Origin: Agromyces kandeliae
Lineage (GTDB): Bacteria; Actinomycetota; Actinomycetes; Actinomycetales; Microbacteriaceae
Assembly: GCF_009674665.1 (NCBI RefSeq)
Contig: NZ_WKJD01000007.1
Location: forward strand, 51,528-115,527
Length of the DNA stretch: 64,000 nucleotides
Reading direction: 5' to 3'
Shown here: positions 62,216 to 64,000 of the stretch, piece after piece
Numbering within the stretch: the stretch's first letter is position 1
Layout: every line of letters starts with the position of its first letter
Made by a program: the position numbers and the translations under genes
The notes under the pieces: model-generated
Databases searched by the model: none
Told to the model about the DNA's origin: nothing
Seen by the model: the letters and a program-made list of their open reading frames with translations, nothing else

Positions 62216-63616
62216 ATGACCAGCCATTTCGACGTCATCGTCCTGGGCGCGGGTCCGGGCGGCTACGTGGCCGCCATCCGCGCCGCACAGCTCGGCCTGA
62301 AGGTCGCCGTCATCGAGGAGAAGTACTGGGGCGGCGTCTGCCTCAACGTCGGCTGCATCCCCTCGAAGGCGCTGCTGCGCAACGCCGAGCTCGCGCACAT
62401 CTTCCACTCCCAGGCATCCACGTTCGGCATCTCGGGCGACGTGCACTTCGACTTCGGCGCGGCGTACGACCGCAGCCGCCAGGTCTCCGAGAAGCACGTC
62501 AAGGGCGTGCACTTCCTGATGAAGAAGAACGGCATCACCGAGTTCGACGGCCGCGGCTCGTTCACCGGGCCGAACGGCATCGACGTCGCGAAGGGCGACG
62601 GCTCGGTCGAGTCGCTGACCTTCGACCACGCGATCATCGCCACGGGCTCGAGGGTGCGCTTGCTCCCCGGCGTCGAGCTCTCCGACAACGTCGTCACGTA
62701 CGAGACCCAGATCCTCACGCGCGACCTGCCGCGATCGATCGCGATCGTCGGCGCGGGCGCCATCGGCATGGAGTTCGCATACGTGCTGCGCAACTACGGC
62801 GTCGAGGTCACCGTCGTCGAGTTCCTCGACCGCGCCCTGCCGAACGAGGACGCCGAGGTCTCGAAGGAGATCACGCGCCAGTACCGCAACCTCGGCGTGC
62901 CGATCCTCACGTCCACGAAGGTCGAGACCGTCACCGACCAGGGCAGCCAGGTCACCGTGACCTACACCGGCGCCGACGGCCAGCCCGGGTCGCTCGTGGT
63001 CGACAAGGTGCTCATGGCCGTCGGCTTCGCGCCGAACGTCGAGGGCTTCGGGCTCGACGCGACCGGCGTGCAGCTCACCGAGCGCGGCGCCATCGCGATC
63101 GACGAGCGCATGCGCACCAACGTGCCGCACATCTACGCGATCGGCGACGCGACCGCGAAGCTGATGCTCGCGCACGTCGCCGAAGCGCAGGGCGTCGTCG
63201 CAGCCGAGACCATCGCCGACGCCGAGACCATGGAACTCGGCGACTACCGGATGATGCCGCGGGCCACGTTCTGCTCGCCGCAGGTCGCGTCGTTCGGCCT
63301 CACCGAGCAGCAGGCACGCGACGAGGGCCACGACGTGATCGTCGCGAAGTTCCCGTTCTCCGCGAACGGCAAGGCGAACGGCCTCGGCGACCCGGTGGGC
63401 TTCGTGAAGCTCGTCGCCGACAAGACCCACTACGAACTGCTGGGCGGCCACCTCATCGGCCCGGACGCCTCGGAGCTGCTCCCCGAGCTCACCCTCGCGC
63501 AGAAGTGGGACCTCGGCGCGCTCGAGCTCGCCCGCAACGTGCACACGCACCCGACGCTCTCGGAGGCGCTGCAGGAGGCGTTCCACGGCCTCACCGGGCA
63601 CATGATCAACATGTGA
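62216..63616 (+). CDS. lpd: dihydrolipoyl dehydrogenase
   Basis: The 466-residue E3 enzyme has FAD motif [21 protein letters not shown], the redox disulfide [17 protein letters not shown] motif [37 protein letters not shown] and the catalytic [10 protein letters not shown]. It serves 2-oxoacid dehydrogenase complexes. The ATG is 7 bases after TAGGCT (62203-62208), so a leaderless mRNA is likely. No E1/E2 genes are adjacent. Confidence 0.96.
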   Translation: MTSHFDVIVLGAGPGGYVAAIRAAQLGLKVAVIEEKYWGGVCLNVGCIPSKALLRNAELAHIFHSQASTFGISGDVHFDFGAAYDRSRQVSEKHVKGVHFLMKKNGITEFDGRGSFTGPNGIDVAKGDGSVESLTFDHAIIATGSRVRLLPGVELSDNVVTYETQILTRDLPRSIAIVGAGAIGMEFAYVLRNYGVEVTVVEFLDRALPNEDAEVSKEITRQYRNLGVPILTSTKVETVTDQGSQVTVTYTGADGQPGSLVVDKVLMAVGFAPNVEGFGLDATGVQLTERGAIAIDERMRTNVPHIYAIGDATAKLMLAHVAEAQGVVAAETIADAETMELGDYRMMPRATFCSPQVASFGLTEQQARDEGHDVIVAKFPFSANGKANGLGDPVGFVKLVADKTHYELLGGHLIGPDASELLPELTLAQKWDLGALELARNVHTHPTLSEALQEAFHGLTGHMINM

Positions 63617-63778
63617 CGCGGCCCGCGCGCCGCACCCACGGTGCGCGAACGGGAGGAAGAATCCGACGACACGCCGGTGAGAGCGGATGCCGCGGCGGCG
63701 CGCCATCCAGAAGTTCCTCCCGTTCCGTGCTCGAGTGGGGACCGGGTGCCCCTGCGCCCGCGTGGAGAGGACCGTTCG
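63617..63778 (+). other. 162-bp gap after lpd
   Basis: No gene is supported. It contains one GGATGCCGCGG half-word (63686-63696) and ends with GGAGAGGACC, a ribosome site for the next small gene. An in-frame longer start at 63641 exists but the extra 46 residues are low-complexity and unlikely. Confidence 0.4.
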
Positions 63779-63973
63779 GTGAACCTGCTCATGATCATCC
63801 TCGGCGCCGTGCTCGCCGTCAGCGGCACCATCTGGACTCTGCAGGGCGTCGGCATCCTGCCGGGCTCGGTGATGTCCGGGGTCACGATGTGGGCCGTGAT
63901 CGGCCCGATCGTGGCGATCGGCGGGATCGCCCTGCTCTGGGTCGGGCTGGCCCGGCGTCGCCGATCGCGCTGA
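63779..63973 (+). CDS. small two-helix membrane protein
   Basis: The 64-residue product from the GTG at 63779 has helices LMIILGAVLAVSGTIWTLQGVG and MWAVIGPIVAIGGIALLWVGL and a basic end (ARRRRSR). Similar small proteins are widespread in actinobacteria; function unknown. GGAGAGG lies 9 bases before the start. Confidence 0.78.
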   Translation: MNLLMIILGAVLAVSGTIWTLQGVGILPGSVMSGVTMWAVIGPIVAIGGIALLWVGLARRRRSR

Positions 63974-64000
63974 GCGCCGCCGCCGACCGCCTCGCACCCC

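Noticed and set aside
1..64000. tRNA, rRNA or transposase genes
   Set aside because: No cloverleaf, rRNA core sequence or transposase motif was recognised in any gap; a tRNA scan would be decisive.

Overview
The window is a high-GC (roughly 70% by eye), densely packed actinobacterial chromosome segment. Many GTG starts, 1-4 base stop/start overlaps, the three-part PurS/PurQ/PurL system, a DUF3073 gene next to purM and a very frequent GGATGCCG/CGGCATCC word all suggest Microbacteriaceae, perhaps close to Agromyces; that placement is inference. There is no phage, insertion sequence, CRISPR array, rRNA or tRNA that I can recognise, and no stretch of foreign codon use. About 68 protein genes are called.

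Layout. 1-5.7 kb: MocR regulator/YczE pair, a TipA-like MerR gene, a DUF4097-PadR pair, an acetyltransferase and a two-subunit fluoride channel. 5.7-12 kb: flavin monooxygenase, DUF3073, purM and small enzymes. 12-20.7 kb: one minus-strand alpha-glucan operon (ROK regulator, two permeases, binding protein, GH15, GH31, nucleotidyltransferase). 20.8-27.3 kb: secreted serine protease, purF, purD, purC. 27.4-29.5 kb: VOC-fold protein, TetR, DUF1905. 29.6-32.9 kb: tryptophan-to-anthranilate operon (kynA, amidohydrolase, kynU). 33-38.6 kb: helical-repeat membrane protein, MFS exporter, WS/DGAT acyltransferase, purS-purQ, DUF2254 protein. 38.6-41.1 kb: a tyrosine-repeat micro-protein and the furA-catalase operon. 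41.2-46.5 kb: MscS channel, formylglycine-generating enzyme, flavodoxin-fold reductase, apt, DUF3817. 46.5-49.7 kb: a 1065-residue secreted beta-glucanase. 50-64 kb: aroE, purL, Nudix, chorismate mutase, copZ-copA, amidase, EamA exporter, lpd.

How it works together. Seven de novo purine genes (purM, F, D, C, S, Q, L) plus the salvage gene apt are spread over 45 kb with unrelated genes between them. Polysaccharide use has two independent modules: cytoplasmic alpha-glucoside breakdown fed by an ABC importer and controlled by a ROK protein, and a secreted laminarinase-type enzyme with two LacI/CebR-like operators. Stress and metal functions carry readable control sites: a FurA box before furA-katA, CsoR-like boxes before copZ-copA, and a 19-bp-spacer MerR promoter.

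Patterns that cross gene boundaries: at least 19 genes have a TAnnnT-like hexamer ending exactly 6 or 7 bases before the start codon, which predicts leaderless mRNAs; the 16-bp palindrome GGATGCCGCGGCATCC occurs inside unrelated genes, always in the same frame; and a glucanase catalytic domain appears to be inserted into the middle of a carbohydrate-binding module. The least explained items are the tyrosine-repeat micro-protein at 38595-38804, the hairpin plus triple repeat at 50914-51034, and the amidohydrolase sitting where kynurenine formamidase is expected.
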